55,946 nucleotides of DNA from Stramenopiles sp. TOSAG23-2 (Eukaryota > Sar), in contig LT649259.1 in NCBI GenBank assembly GCA_900128395.1, positions 1 through 55,946 of the forward strand. The letters are read 5' to 3'. The translations under genes and the position numbers were made by a program. Shown here piece after piece: positions 40,472 through 50,392 of the stretch. The notes under the pieces were generated by a model, which saw nothing but the letters and a program-made list of their open reading frames with translations, did not search any database and had not been told where the DNA came from. Every line of letters starts with the position of its first letter. Position 1 is the first letter of the stretch.

Positions 40472-41718
40472 TAGCACTGCGCTGCTACTGTATCGAAATT
40501 AGCTATGAATCGAACACACATATACCATCCCCGTTTCGTGTACCCAGCAAAGGAGCAATGCTATTGGAATATCTAGTTCCCAGTATTTTGCCATCGAAAG
40601 AATGCCCTTTTAAAAAGAATACAATGTTATTTACAATTGAATTTGAGAACTTTGTGCCCAAAGGATTTTTCGATCGTTTAAACGTAGTAATGTTGGAATG
40701 TGAGCTAGAAATGAAATTAAAGAAAAGTGGGAAAAAACGAAGCATATTAGAAGATGCAAAAGTACAGGATCGACAACTTAATGATTTGATATATATATAT
40801 AATGACAATATTGGAAAGAAGCAAGGAGACAATATGGTAGATCAAGTTAAAGTTTTCAAAAATTGGTCTATTATTGATTTTGGTTTAGGACAAACATTTG
40901 GAGTTTTGAAAGGACAACAATGCATTCACATCGTTAGTATTGCAGGCACTGGAAGCAATGCTTTGGAAGTAATTCAACTAAAAATTACAAGAATGATTGT
41001 ACGGTTAAACATTGACTTTTATAATGGCAAACTAGATGGAAATAGCATTACCATCGGAGGAAAAGGCGCCATTGACGATATAGTGTGTATTGAGAATGGT
41101 TCCGTCAATTTATATGAACTGCACGACCCAGAAAAATACCCAAACGAGGGAGAGGAACAGTTGAAATTAGAACAATCCGTCACCAGAATTGAAGATAGCC
41201 AAAAGATAATTTTCAATAAATTGGACAACATGACCAACCTATTGCTTACCTTGCACTCCAAAGAATTCCCACGATGGGTCTTATTAATTCCAGACGAATA
41301 CCCGGAAGAAGGTTCTGGTTGGTTTGATAAAATGAACAATTTATTTTCAAAGAAAAAGAAAGACATCCTGCAAAAATTAGGAATGATAAATTGTTGGCGT
41401 TTGATAGTTCTTGATGAAGGACCAATGCTTGAAAAATTTAAAGGCACGCCTGCTTCTCAATTTGTTCATAAAGGCATTAAAATTGAGACAGCTGGTGAAA
41501 ATTTAAAAAAAATTGTCCCAGCATTAAAATGTTTTTCAACGTTGATAAAAATTGGAACAACAGTTACAGGATTCCCGATAAACCTTCAAGAGATGTTTAA
41601 ATCATTAACAAATATAGATACGGGAAATTTATGTGACTTTTATAGCAGACTGGAAATTGATAATGAAGATAAATTGGATATCAATGAAGATGAAAACGGG
41701 TATAAAAAGACAAAGTGA
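40468..41718 (+). pseudogene. C-terminal part of a Roco-family protein (COR domain), truncated at the MITE
   Basis: The frame is open from 40468 and the first ATG is at 40558 (386 residues from there). It reads into a COR-like domain: MLLEYLVPSILPSKECPF, then FTIEFENFVPKGFFDRLNVVML, matching the COR pattern (LVPxxLP ... F.F.FLP.G.F.RL). After a middle part, the C-terminal region (KEFPRWVLLIPDEYPEEGSG, WRLIVLDEGPMLEKFKG, GIKIETAGENLKKIVPALKCF) resembles the C-terminal domain of other Roco proteins. Leucine-rich repeats and the Roc GTPase, which should come first, are missing, and the open frame begins right at the MITE right end. It is most likely a gene remnant or a 5'-disrupted gene. The COR assignment is by pattern and moderately sure. 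Confidence 0.6.
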
Positions 41719-42626
41719 AAAAGAGAGAGAGAATACAGATTTTTATTTACGACGACGAGTCTAGGTTTTTTTAAACTCTTTATATTAATTATATATTAAT
41801 TTAAAATACGAGTAAATTAATATAATTTAATTTTACGATATGCTAAAATATACTCTTAGATTATCTTTGCCTTAATACGGCACCTTTTTAGGGTGATATC
41901 GTAATATAATATATATAATATATATAATATATATATAATTTTCTCTTACTCATATATTTAATTAATGCATAACTTATTTTTTAATTTACTCATGATAATT
42001 TCCTACTCTCCAGAAAGAATACAATAACTGAGACAAATCTATCTCACTAAACTGAAAGATGGACAATGAATCGCAACATTGCGATAGAGTTCATTGAAAT
42101 CCACAGGAGTGTGCCAATATTTTTAAGATATAAAAACATTTGGTGGAGGTAAATAGATGCAATTAACGCATTATATGCATCAATTGAAAACCGTGTATTG
42201 TTCTAAGGTGTGTGATACATCGTACCGTGGTAGAGTATATCATGATCCTTCTTGCATATACAGTTTAAAGTGCAATGAATATGACTCGCATCAGAGTCAG
42301 TAATCGGCACAAGGTTGTGTAAAGATATTATATATATATAAATTTTTTTTACTCCCGGACATTTAACATCTCACATCTCAAATCAAAAATGATTTAACAT
42401 ATATAATATGTACGTTGGTACGTTCGTATTATTTCTCTTACTCACATGTATACTATATAAATTTCTTTTACTCCCACATATATATCGTATTTCTCTTTTA
42501 ATACTCATATATTATATACTTCGTATATAAATTTCTTTTACTCCCGGAAGTTAACATCTGAAATCAAAAATGATTTATAAATACTCATTTATACATATAT
42601 ATATAATATATAGTATACTCTCTGTT
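41719..42626. other. convergent intergenic region with dispersed-repeat arm
   Basis: Between the Roco remnant (+) and the JmjC gene (-). It holds a GA repeat after the Roco stop, an AT-rich stretch, one arm of repeat family B at about 41960-42050, and three short copies of tataaattt(c/t)tttttactccc-like sequence between 42340 and 42550. No gene seen. Confidence 0.5.
41955..42165. mobile_element. partial copy of dispersed repeat family B
   Basis: Begins gcataacttattttttaatt followed by tactcatgataatttcctac, then the family words agaatacaataactgag and atctatctcac, and later ggtggaggtaaatagatg, in the same order as the copies near 46.5 and 50.0 kb. The right-hand part is not recognisable. Confidence 0.5.
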
Positions 42627-43781
42627 CTACTTTTTCTTCCTCTTAATAATTTCATTATTATCATTCGCTGCTTCAAGAAATGTGATTGGTGTATCCCATA
42701 ATAATTCCCATATATCATGGCATTTATCAATATTTTTACAGACTTTTTCTTTTAATATAGGTGCAGCGCCTGGCCATCGTTTTTCAATATCGTATTGTTC
42801 AGAATTGCATTTTTTTTTCAATCCTGCAGCTACTTCGTAATAATTATGTGCATCGATTCTACGTCCTGCCATACTGATAGTTGGTGTATCTAAATTTAAC
42901 GTTTGGTGCCACCAATGTGCTGGGTAATAGATAATTTCACCTGGTTTTACAATTGTATCGGTACAATCAATTGTTTTTAAATGTGGGTATATGTTTAAAT
43001 CAATCGTTTCTGGATGAAAAAGGTCATGTAATCCTGCTCGGCCAAATTTTAAACCTTCTTTCGGTGAACATACCATCCAACGTTTTCTACCGACAAATTG
43101 TGTTACATACGTAGCAGTTTCAAATCCATCCGCATGCAAAAACATACTACTATTTTTTTCCCCAATCACTATAATACGCCAATGTGCATGGCGAAAAAAA
43201 TTATTTAATGGCCAATCATGATCGTCTTGTTTATCTGGGAAACATTTTTTCATCCAAACTTCATCCACTTTCATAAATTTTGGAAGTGGTTGAAACATTT
43301 CTTCAATTTTTTTATATTCCGGTAAAGTCATTCTCCAATGAATATATTGTGAATGCTTATATCGTTCCTCAAATGGTATGGATGGATCTCCATATTTTTC
43401 TTGTTCTTCATGTTTATCAATAAATCCTTGCATAACCGTTTCCATTGCTTGTAAATATGGTTTATCCTTTGGATTTGCTAAATTACGTGGATAATGATCA
43501 ACAATAGTATTTGGATAATTCTTGATGAAAAAATTTAAATCTTGAAATTTATTTAAAGATTCCCAGGTTTCCATAGCACCAGTTAATACAAATGGTTGCG
43601 CACCAGTCATTAAATATGGATCTGCTTCCAATTCTTCCAATGTAATTCGCCTCAATTCTTTTGAATTGGAAGATGATACCACCCAAAACATCAATATCGA
43701 ACATATTAAGAGATATAGTATTTTTAAATTATTATTATTATTATTATTATTACATTTATTATTATTACATTTATGATACAT
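42627..43781 (-). CDS. JmjC-domain (cupin-8) 2OG-Fe(II) hydroxylase with N-terminal membrane/signal segment
   Basis: 384 residues, ATG at 43779-43781. After a short Asn-rich start there is one hydrophobic segment (about 19-36, LKILYLLICSILMFWVV), either a signal peptide or a signal anchor. The JmjC domain covers about 45-330: PFVLTGAMETW at the start, Fe(II) ligands H216 and D218 in MFLHADGFETATYV, RKRWMVCSPKEG, GEIIYYPAHWWHQTLNL with distal H292. This family hydroxylates proteins or, in some members, RNA bases; the hydrophobic start suggests a secretory-pathway enzyme rather than a nuclear histone demethylase. The C terminus ends in KRKKK. It is divergent from the GST gene. Confidence 0.87.
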   Translation of the reverse strand: MYHKCNNNKCNNNNNNNNLKILYLLICSILMFWVVSSSNSKELRRITLEELEADPYLMTGAQPFVLTGAMETWESLNKFQDLNFFIKNYPNTIVDHYPRNLANPKDKPYLQAMETVMQGFIDKHEEQEKYGDPSIPFEERYKHSQYIHWRMTLPEYKKIEEMFQPLPKFMKVDEVWMKKCFPDKQDDHDWPLNNFFRHAHWRIIVIGEKNSSMFLHADGFETATYVTQFVGRKRWMVCSPKEGLKFGRAGLHDLFHPETIDLNIYPHLKTIDCTDTIVKPGEIIYYPAHWWHQTLNLDTPTISMAGRRIDAHNYYEVAAGLKKKCNSEQYDIEKRWPGAAPILKEKVCKNIDKCHDIWELLWDTPITFLEAANDNNEIIKRKKK

Positions 43782-44211
43782 TTTTTAATTTATTTTTATT
43801 TTTTTAAATTTGTTTTTTTTTTTTGTACCAGCAAGTGTTCTTTGTCAAATATTTTAATTACGTATATATATATATCAATGGTAATTATACATTCAAATAT
43901 ACTATAAAGAATAATATCCTTTTTCTTTGAAATATGAATATACTGTGATGATAAATACGTATTATTTATATTTTATTATTTAATAATATAATAATAATAA
44001 CAAAACATATAAAGTTTATAAGTTGTGTTCTTCTGTGTCCAATGCAAAAAAATATATTATTGTGCAAACAAGGATATCTTAATTACTACCAAATCAGTAG
44101 TATATAAAACAAATGAAACAAAACAAGCAATTATAAATATTTACATATTTATAAATAAATATTTCAAAGATACCAAACGATAAGTAGAAAGTAACAACAA
44201 CAACAACAACA
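43782..44211. other. divergent promoter region (JmjC / GST)
   Basis: A 430-bp shared upstream space containing a (TA)n tract at about 43862-43875 and T-rich sequence near the JmjC start; CAA repeats lead into the GST start. Nothing else recognised. Confidence 0.5.
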
Positions 44212-45342
44212 ATGTCAAAGACATTTAAACCAGCTTTTGAAATATATGGTGCCAATGGATCACCATATAGTTGTAAAATGAGATCATATATGCGATATAA
44301 GCAAATTCCATTTTTATGGGAAAAAATGCAAACTATACAAGGAAAGAGTGAACGTGATGCTACTGGGTGGCCAAAAATATTTTCGCATATCAAAGGGAAG
44401 GTTATTCCTGTCATGAAATTTCCTGATGGTACCTATATGAACGACTCTACGTTTCTGATTGAAGAAATTGAAAAACAAGGTTACAACAGCCACCGTGTTG
44501 CCTTGCCAGAAGATCCACAAATGTCATTTCTAAGTTATTTAATTGAGGATTTTGGTGACGAATGGATTACGAAATGTATGTATGGATACAGGTGGAACAA
44601 GAACCGCGATGCAAGATGGAGTTCAGATTTATTATCTATTGATGGTACATCTAGTCTCAACAAAGAACCTGCAAGGCAAAAAATGGCAGATTTTATTCAA
44701 GACAAACAAACCGGTCGAACAGCTATTGTTGGATGCAATCAAGAAACTATTGAAAAAACAATGGATTCAGTTTGTAGTATTATGGAAGGATATTTCAATG
44801 GAAATACTACGAGACATGGTTTATTAGGGCATGCATTGACACCAGCTGATTTTGCTTTCTACGGGCAAATGTCACAATGGCAAGTTGATCTTGAAATTGC
44901 AGAGCAATTGCCAACAAAATATCAAAAAGTATGGGCATGGATATGGCGCATGGATGATATGAGTTTTGTACCAAATACTGATCAAGCAAATGCATGGTTT
45001 GATATTTACAATGGCAATGCACCGGAACATATTAAATCATTGTTACGATTAATTGGCGATGTTTATTTACCATTTTTAATGGCAAATGCAAAAGCACTAC
45101 AAGAAGGTGCGGAATCATTTACAGTGAATATATTCAATGGATCCATTACGCATACGCAACGTCCATTTCCATACCAAGGAAAATGTTTAAATTGGTTAGT
45201 GGAAAAATATGAAAGCATACCAAATAGTCCAAAAAAAGCGCAATTAGATGGATTGTTACAAGAAACTGGATGTTTAACTTATTTTACACAATTAGCAAGT
45301 AAAGTTAACAACAAACGTAAATTAGTACAATCGAAAATATAA
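44212..45342 (+). CDS. glutathione S-transferase-like protein
   Basis: 376 residues, longer than a usual GST (about 200-250). The N-terminal thioredoxin-fold half starts FEIYGANGSPYSCKMRSYMRYKQIPF, with SPYSC at 17-21 offering Ser or Cys as catalytic residue, and VIPVMKFPDGTYMNDSTFLIEEIE as the glutathione gamma-glutamyl binding region (cis-Pro and ESxxI-like DSTFLIEEI). The all-helical C-terminal half contains LTPADFAFYGQMSQW. The last 110 residues extend past the canonical fold (KSLLRLIGDVYLPFLMANAKAL). Such long GST-like proteins are common in protists and bacteria, and the substrate cannot be told. Expected in the cytosol. GA repeats follow the stop. Confidence 0.85.
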   Translation: MSKTFKPAFEIYGANGSPYSCKMRSYMRYKQIPFLWEKMQTIQGKSERDATGWPKIFSHIKGKVIPVMKFPDGTYMNDSTFLIEEIEKQGYNSHRVALPEDPQMSFLSYLIEDFGDEWITKCMYGYRWNKNRDARWSSDLLSIDGTSSLNKEPARQKMADFIQDKQTGRTAIVGCNQETIEKTMDSVCSIMEGYFNGNTTRHGLLGHALTPADFAFYGQMSQWQVDLEIAEQLPTKYQKVWAWIWRMDDMSFVPNTDQANAWFDIYNGNAPEHIKSLLRLIGDVYLPFLMANAKALQEGAESFTVNIFNGSITHTQRPFPYQGKCLNWLVEKYESIPNSPKKAQLDGLLQETGCLTYFTQLASKVNNKRKLVQSKI

Positions 45343-45925
45343 GAACCTTTTACAAGAAGAAAATTACAAGAAGAACACGTATAATATGAAAGAAAGAAAA
45401 AAGAGAGAGAGAGAGAGAGAGAATATAAATAGATGTTGCAGATCTAATAGATAAAAAAGCAGAAGACAAAAACCCTTTGAAATATTTATAAGTAATACAT
45501 TTTTTATATATTTGCATTAGAATACTAATTCAACACTTTGGTTTTAAAACTACACAGTATTGAAAAAGAGAGCGGATCGGCGGAGCGGAAAGCGGGACAA
45601 TGTTGTACTTCTTAGTATACTAAAGAGGGAGACAAATGGACTCCGGCCGGCCTCTAAATGAGGAAAGGCAGAAGAAAAAGTAAAAAATGAAAAAAAGTTA
45701 AAAGTGAGGGGGGTTTTTGCATTTTATAAACTACAAAATGATTATGTCAAAGATAGAATGTACACACATGACAACACATTTACGTTTGAAGATTTTATAT
45801 CTATCGTCTCTGCATGGGTCGGTGTTTTTATGATCACTGAAAATATATTATAGAGCGCTGCGTGTATAAACGAAACAAGCAAACAAAATATTTATTTATA
45901 TATATATATATATAAATATACCACA
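45343..45925. other. intergenic region, GA-tract and AT-rich
   Basis: GAGAGAGAGA repeat at about 45405-45422 after the GST stop; a relatively GC-rich purine stretch at about 45565-45720; (TA)n at about 45896-45914 just before the next start. No gene seen. Confidence 0.5.
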
Positions 45926-46288
45926 ATGAAAATATATAATATGAATGTATATTTATTTTACATAATATTCATTAATTCGATCATCATATCATCATCGAAA
46001 AAACAACAACAACATTTACGTGCAAATTCAGATGATATTAAGCAACATCAGAGTAAATTTGAAGTGTTACAAAAAACATGTAATAAAGCAATTAGTGATT
46101 ATAAAAATAGTTTTATTAATTTCAATGAAGCATTGATAGACGCCTCATCATCTAATAGTACAGCAGCAGATGATGAAAATGCAACACTTACAGGTAATAA
46201 TGCAACAAATGTCCCTGCTGCACCATTCATTTATGAAAATTGGAATGCAGTTCCAGGAAGTGGAGTAGCTGCATATCCGGTAGTTTAA
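45926..46288 (+). CDS. small secreted protein, N-glycosylation-rich (hypothetical)
   Basis: 120 residues. A hydrophobic start (about 8-24, VYLFYIIFINSIIISSS) fits a signal peptide. The mature part has a short helical region (KFEVLQKTCNKAISDYKNSF) with a single Cys and a Ser/Asn/Ala-rich end with three to four N-glycosylation sequons (NST, NAT and similar). No family recognised. A (TA)n tract lies 12-30 nt upstream of the ATG, as for other genes in this window, which supports a real gene. Confidence 0.55.
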   Translation: MKIYNMNVYLFYIIFINSIIISSSKKQQQHLRANSDDIKQHQSKFEVLQKTCNKAISDYKNSFINFNEALIDASSSNSTAADDENATLTGNNATNVPAAPFIYENWNAVPGSGVAAYPVV

Positions 46289-47058
46289 AACACACCGTGT
46301 GGGTGTGTCATGATTTTTGTCGAGGAGAGAGAACAGTTTTGTTTATTATATAAAAATATAAAAATATAAAAAAAAAATATATTTTTTTAAAATATTTTAA
46401 TTTTTATAATCAGGAGATATCATACGCATAATTTTTTATATTTTTATAATTAAAAAATATTTTAATTTTACGCCATCATATTAAAAACTTATATACGAAC
46501 CCGTACTTTTTTTAAATTTACTCGTGATAATTCATTTATCATTTACTCTCCAGAAAAGAATTGTGCAATTAACTTAAACTGAGTAGACAATAAATATGTG
46601 CATAATATCTGGTCAAATTATTCTATCTCACACTATACACACTATAGGGTGGTGATTATGTTTATCATAATTATTTATAAAATGTTAAAAATTTTATATA
46701 TATCAGTCGCCTTCCTATGATGCCCATTTTCCATCAGCTATTATGAGTAGTTGATACTATCTATTTACCTTCATTGGTATTTTCGATTATGAGAATATCA
46801 ACACACTTGTGTGAGATAGATTATTTCAGTTATTTTATTCTTTTGAAGAGTAGGAATTATCATGAGTAAATTAAAAATAAATTATGCGTAAATTAAATTA
46901 TATATATATCAGTAATTATATTTTATTTTTATACTGAAAAAAATAGTTGCGTATATACACACACACACCCTATCTCTCTATCTCTCCTTTTGATAAATAA
47001 AATTTCCTGCGCGTTTGGGGTATTGAATATTTGTGTGTTCGTGTTGTTTCAATTTGTT
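46289..47058. other. convergent intergenic region holding a family B element
   Basis: After the small-protein stop there is a GA tract and an AT palindrome-rich stretch (46340-46470). A family B repeat occupies about 46505-46900. A CA repeat and CT-rich tract (GA on the MRH sense strand) precede the MRH stop. Confidence 0.5.
46505..46900. mobile_element. family B repeat with imperfect inverted arms (MITE-like)
   Basis: The left arm (tttaaatttactcgtgataa, then cattctcc-like and agaaaagaattgtgcaatta, then ctatctcacac) and the reverse complement of the right arm (tttaatttactcatgataat, tcctactcttcaaaagaata, then ctatctcacac) share the same ordered words. Interior words gatattctcataatcg and gaaggtaaatagat also occur, inverted, near 49955-50000. 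No coding capacity. Confidence 0.6.
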
Positions 47059-47916
47059 TTAAAAATTATCTTTCCCTCCTTCATTATCTCTTAAACTCAT
47101 GTACATATCATTGTCTTTTTTAAATGCTAACATTTGTTTAGCAAGATAAAAAATAACACCACCCATTCCAATCATCAATAAAAATAATATAACTAATATG
47201 GCAATGATACCTCCATAACCAGGTTGTGATGTGCCTCCTTTTGTACTACAATCAGCACCGGAATAACCATCATCGCAAAAACATCTTACTGCATCAACTA
47301 CACTATCAGTTCTACAGATTCCATGCCCACCACATACGAAACCACTTGTTTTTTCAATTGGGCATTCTGTTGGACAACCATAAATAGAATACATGGTAAT
47401 CTCATAATGACAATGGCTTGGTTCAGTTGGAGATGCATATCTTGGATCTTTTGCTCGTGTATCGCACATGATATTGATCGTTGTTTGTCGTGGAGTTGGA
47501 GTTGGGTGCTGGCATTGGCGTCCACCTTTAAAAATAACTTGTACACCTTTGCTTCTGTCCGTATTATCAACAGGATTCATACTTGCTGCAGCAGTTGATC
47601 CAGCAACGCAACATTCTGTACCATCCATTTGTATTACCGCAGCGGTTTTGATCGTGCCATCCAATGGACAATGATCACTAGTTTTACATGTTGATGCTAC
47701 GGTAGCCACACCACATGGATTAAATGCATAATTATAATTCTTCTCCTCTTTGTTATAAGTACATTCAATATCACCACCACTAACTGATAATGTATTTGTA
47801 CTTAATGGCGTTAAATCCCAAGTAGCACCTTTAACGGATGGTTTACATTCCAATGCATATGCCATGGCAAATGATATTGCCATGAACATTGCAATTATCG
47901 TGATGGATTCTTTCAT
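47059..47916 (-). CDS. type I membrane protein with MRH domain, EGF-like module and YxxPhi tail (sorting-receptor candidate)
   Basis: 285 residues, ATG at 47914-47916. Signal peptide about 1-21 (TIIAMFMAISFAMAYA). An MRH (mannose-6-phosphate-receptor-homology) domain spans about 24-180: ATWDLTPLS, YAFNPCG, VQVIFKGGRQC, R in PRQTTINIMCD, and HCHYEITMYSIYGCP with the family's Glu and Tyr. Then an EGF-like module with six Cys (CGGHGICRTDSVV...RCFCDDGYSGADC). One transmembrane helix (GGIIAILVILFLLMIGMGGVIFYL, about 233-256) is followed by a short cytosolic tail containing YMSL, a YxxPhi adaptor-binding motif. M6P receptors and Atg27-like proteins share signal-MRH-TM-tail order. A Golgi-to-lysosome/vacuole sorting role is inferred; sugar binding is not proven. 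Confidence 0.82.
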   Translation of the reverse strand: MKESITIIAMFMAISFAMAYALECKPSVKGATWDLTPLSTNTLSVSGGDIECTYNKEEKNYNYAFNPCGVATVASTCKTSDHCPLDGTIKTAAVIQMDGTECCVAGSTAAASMNPVDNTDRSKGVQVIFKGGRQCQHPTPTPRQTTINIMCDTRAKDPRYASPTEPSHCHYEITMYSIYGCPTECPIEKTSGFVCGGHGICRTDSVVDAVRCFCDDGYSGADCSTKGGTSQPGYGGIIAILVILFLLMIGMGGVIFYLAKQMLAFKKDNDMYMSLRDNEGGKDNF

Positions 47917-49068
47917 TGTTATTTTTATATATGTAATTATTATTATTATGCACTACTATTGTATGTATCTACTACTATCCAATATATATATATATACGTA
48001 AACTTAACTCCATTGTCTTTTGGTTCAATATATTTTATAAATTATATTATAATTATTTATTATTTATTAAAATCTATAACATATCCCGTGGTGAGGCTGT
48101 GTGCCCGGAAAATGTTTGATATTTTTTTTAAAAAAACGGGTGATTCATTCATTTTAAGGATGACAATATCAAAAAACAAGATGAACAAGATAAAATATCA
48201 TCGTACATAATATATATACCAAAACACAAATACACACAAATTACATAAAAACACTTAAATATCAAATCAACGAGGTACACAAAGATTACGCAAAAACTTG
48301 ACACCCATTCACGCTTCGGGATTATCATCAATAATCATAAATTACCACCACAGCACACAGAGAGAGAATAGTTGTCTATTTCAATGATATGTCAATATTA
48401 TTGTTTTTATGGTTGAAATAAGATGTATTTCAGTTTTCGCGCAGGATTAGGATGTGGTTTTGCTGAGCATCTGATGTATACTAATGAGTTGGATAAGTAT
48501 ACTCTACTCCTATATAATATCAAAAAAATTCCTAAAAATATGTAAATTATTTCATTATATTTCAAAGGTTTATTCCAATTATTCTATTAATACCTGTGTA
48601 TAATTATATATAGGTAGTAGTAGTCTATCAAGTAGCAACTAGTAGTAGTAGTCTATCAAGTAGCAACTAGTAGTAGTAGCTAGAAATAGGTGGTGTGCAA
48701 ATAAATTGCAGGCAGCCTTTTTTTTCTAATAGTTTTTTTGCTATTAAAATACCATCATGTGATGGGAGGTTAGAGGTTAGAGGTTATATAGTACACTTTT
48801 GTAAGTAATTGTGTCCATTTTTTAACCTATTGTCCTATTGTTATAGTACAATTGAAATTCGACCAATCCCGTTAGTTTAAGTTATTATTATGTGCTGGTG
48901 TGATATGTAGTACATCACAATATATATATTTACAATATATATATATATATATATATATATGAATCTATAAAGTACCAAGCTATGTACCTTCTTTCGATCA
49001 AATAAAACAAACAACCCAGGCTTGTTTATCAGTGCAAATAAAGGGTGGGAAAAGAACGATATTGGTAA
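47917..49068. other. intergenic region with (TA)n tracts and short repeats
   Basis: Divergent space between the MRH gene (-) and the next gene (+). It contains (TA)n at about 47979-47995 near the MRH start and a long (TA)n at about 48918-48960 upstream of the next gene, plus a 28-bp repeat at 48611-48681. ORFs at 47959-48210 and 48149-48331 are AT-rich and not convincing. Confidence 0.5.
48611..48681. repeat. 28-bp repeat, two copies plus partial
   Basis: The words tagtagtagtctatcaagta and gcaac repeat with a 28-bp period, followed by a third tagtagtagtag stretch. Confidence 0.85.
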
Positions 49069-49692
49069 ATGGATAATAGACGTACAAGAAATGTATATTT
49101 CTTAAATAGTTTTTATAATCAATATAATAAACTTAATGTAATGTTGTCAACTTTAATATTATTTGTCCTTGCATTTCATAGTTGTATATATTCTGTTAGT
49201 TCCCAAGGAGATACGGAAACCAAAAGAAGCTATAATACAATTACATTAGAGGAAATTGATCTAATGCCATGCCATGAACCTGGTGAAGAATTAGACACGG
49301 GGGTACGTGGTCGACCAGATTATACTATTGACTGGTATTTATGTAAACAAAAGGCTGGTGCGGAAGTATATAAAGGTGCTTGTTCAAAATGCAAGTGCCA
49401 ATGGACTTTATATTATGAGATAGCAAAAAGATGCTTTCCTGAAAATTATGGTTCCGAACGTTTCGCTGTATACCAAGCACGTGTAGAGAAACAAAAAGAC
49501 GAATGGATAGAAATGGGAAAAAGGTTTTGTGATGGAAAAGCACCTGAAGAACGTTATACATTAAATGAAAATGATCCAAAGTTTAATAACCCATACCCAT
49601 ATTGTGCACCTGCAGCACATGCTGCTTTTCAGTTGCAATTTATAATCGGGTTCCCAGCTATTATGATGTTTTGGTTAGGTTTTCTCTTTTAA
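49069..49692 (+). CDS. secreted Cys-containing, probably GPI-anchored protein (hypothetical)
   Basis: 207 residues from the ATG at 49069; an alternative ATG at 49141 lies right before the hydrophobic signal (MLSTLILFVLAFHSCIYSVSS) and may be the true start, giving 183 residues. The mature part has about seven Cys, including a CSKCKC cluster, and a charged helical stretch (YQARVEKQKDEWIEMGKRFC). It ends with a hydrophobic tail (FQLQFIIGFPAIMMFWLGFLF) typical of a GPI signal. Family not recognised. A 14-bp perfect palindrome (49701-49714) starts 9 nt after the stop. Confidence 0.65.
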   Translation: MDNRRTRNVYFLNSFYNQYNKLNVMLSTLILFVLAFHSCIYSVSSQGDTETKRSYNTITLEEIDLMPCHEPGEELDTGVRGRPDYTIDWYLCKQKAGAEVYKGACSKCKCQWTLYYEIAKRCFPENYGSERFAVYQARVEKQKDEWIEMGKRFCDGKAPEERYTLNENDPKFNNPYPYCAPAAHAAFQLQFIIGFPAIMMFWLGFLF

Positions 49693-49844
49693 AAAAAAAT
49701 TACGAACGTTCGTATGATATAAATACGAAAAGCGTACATATATTATATAACAAATATTAATGTAAATAAATTCTCTTATTTAAAAAAATATAAAATATTA
49801 AATTTATATTTTTACGTTAGACTAAAATAAAAAAAAATTATTTT

Positions 49845-50190
49845 TTACTTCATTGATAATTGATAATTCCTCCTATCATACTTTCAAAAAAATACAGTAA
49901 CTTTTAGGCGTGCTTAGGCAATAATATCTAATCTCACACACTAGGTGTCTTGATATTCTCATAATTGATAAAAGACAAAGTACCAAAATGAAGGTAAATA
50001 GATGGGTATCAATTTGCAGTTGATGAAAAACGGACATCATATTAGTAAGGCGGAGAATAGATTTTGTACCGGGGTAATAATTATAATTTACGCGCATAAT
50101 TTATTTTTTAAATTTACTCATGATAATTCCTACTCTTCAAAAGAATACAATAACTGAGGCAATAATATCTATCTCACACTAGATAAATAA
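49845..50190. mobile_element. two adjacent family B repeat pieces in the same orientation
   Basis: The first piece, about 49850-50063, carries arm words (gataattcctcctatcatac, ctatctcacac-like) and then interior words gatattctcataattgat, gaaggtaaatagatggg, gttgatgaaaaacgg, which match the inverted interior of the 46.5-kb copy. The second piece, about 50085-50185, is another arm (tttaaatttactcatgataa, tcctactcttcaaaagaata, aactgaggcaataatatcta) and then ends. Confidence 0.55.
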
Positions 50191-50392
50191 AATATTTGAA
50201 TTATGCATAACTATGATGGTGTGCATGTAATTTTATTTGCATATTGCATGTTGCTCAAAAAAAAAGATTTTCCCCTGAAATTACATAATTTATGTGTGGT
50301 GATATTTGTGAATATAGTAAAATACACATGTATTTTGTTCTAACTTAACGCAGTGTAGTATTAATACCATTTGTTGCTGATGTGAACTTCAA

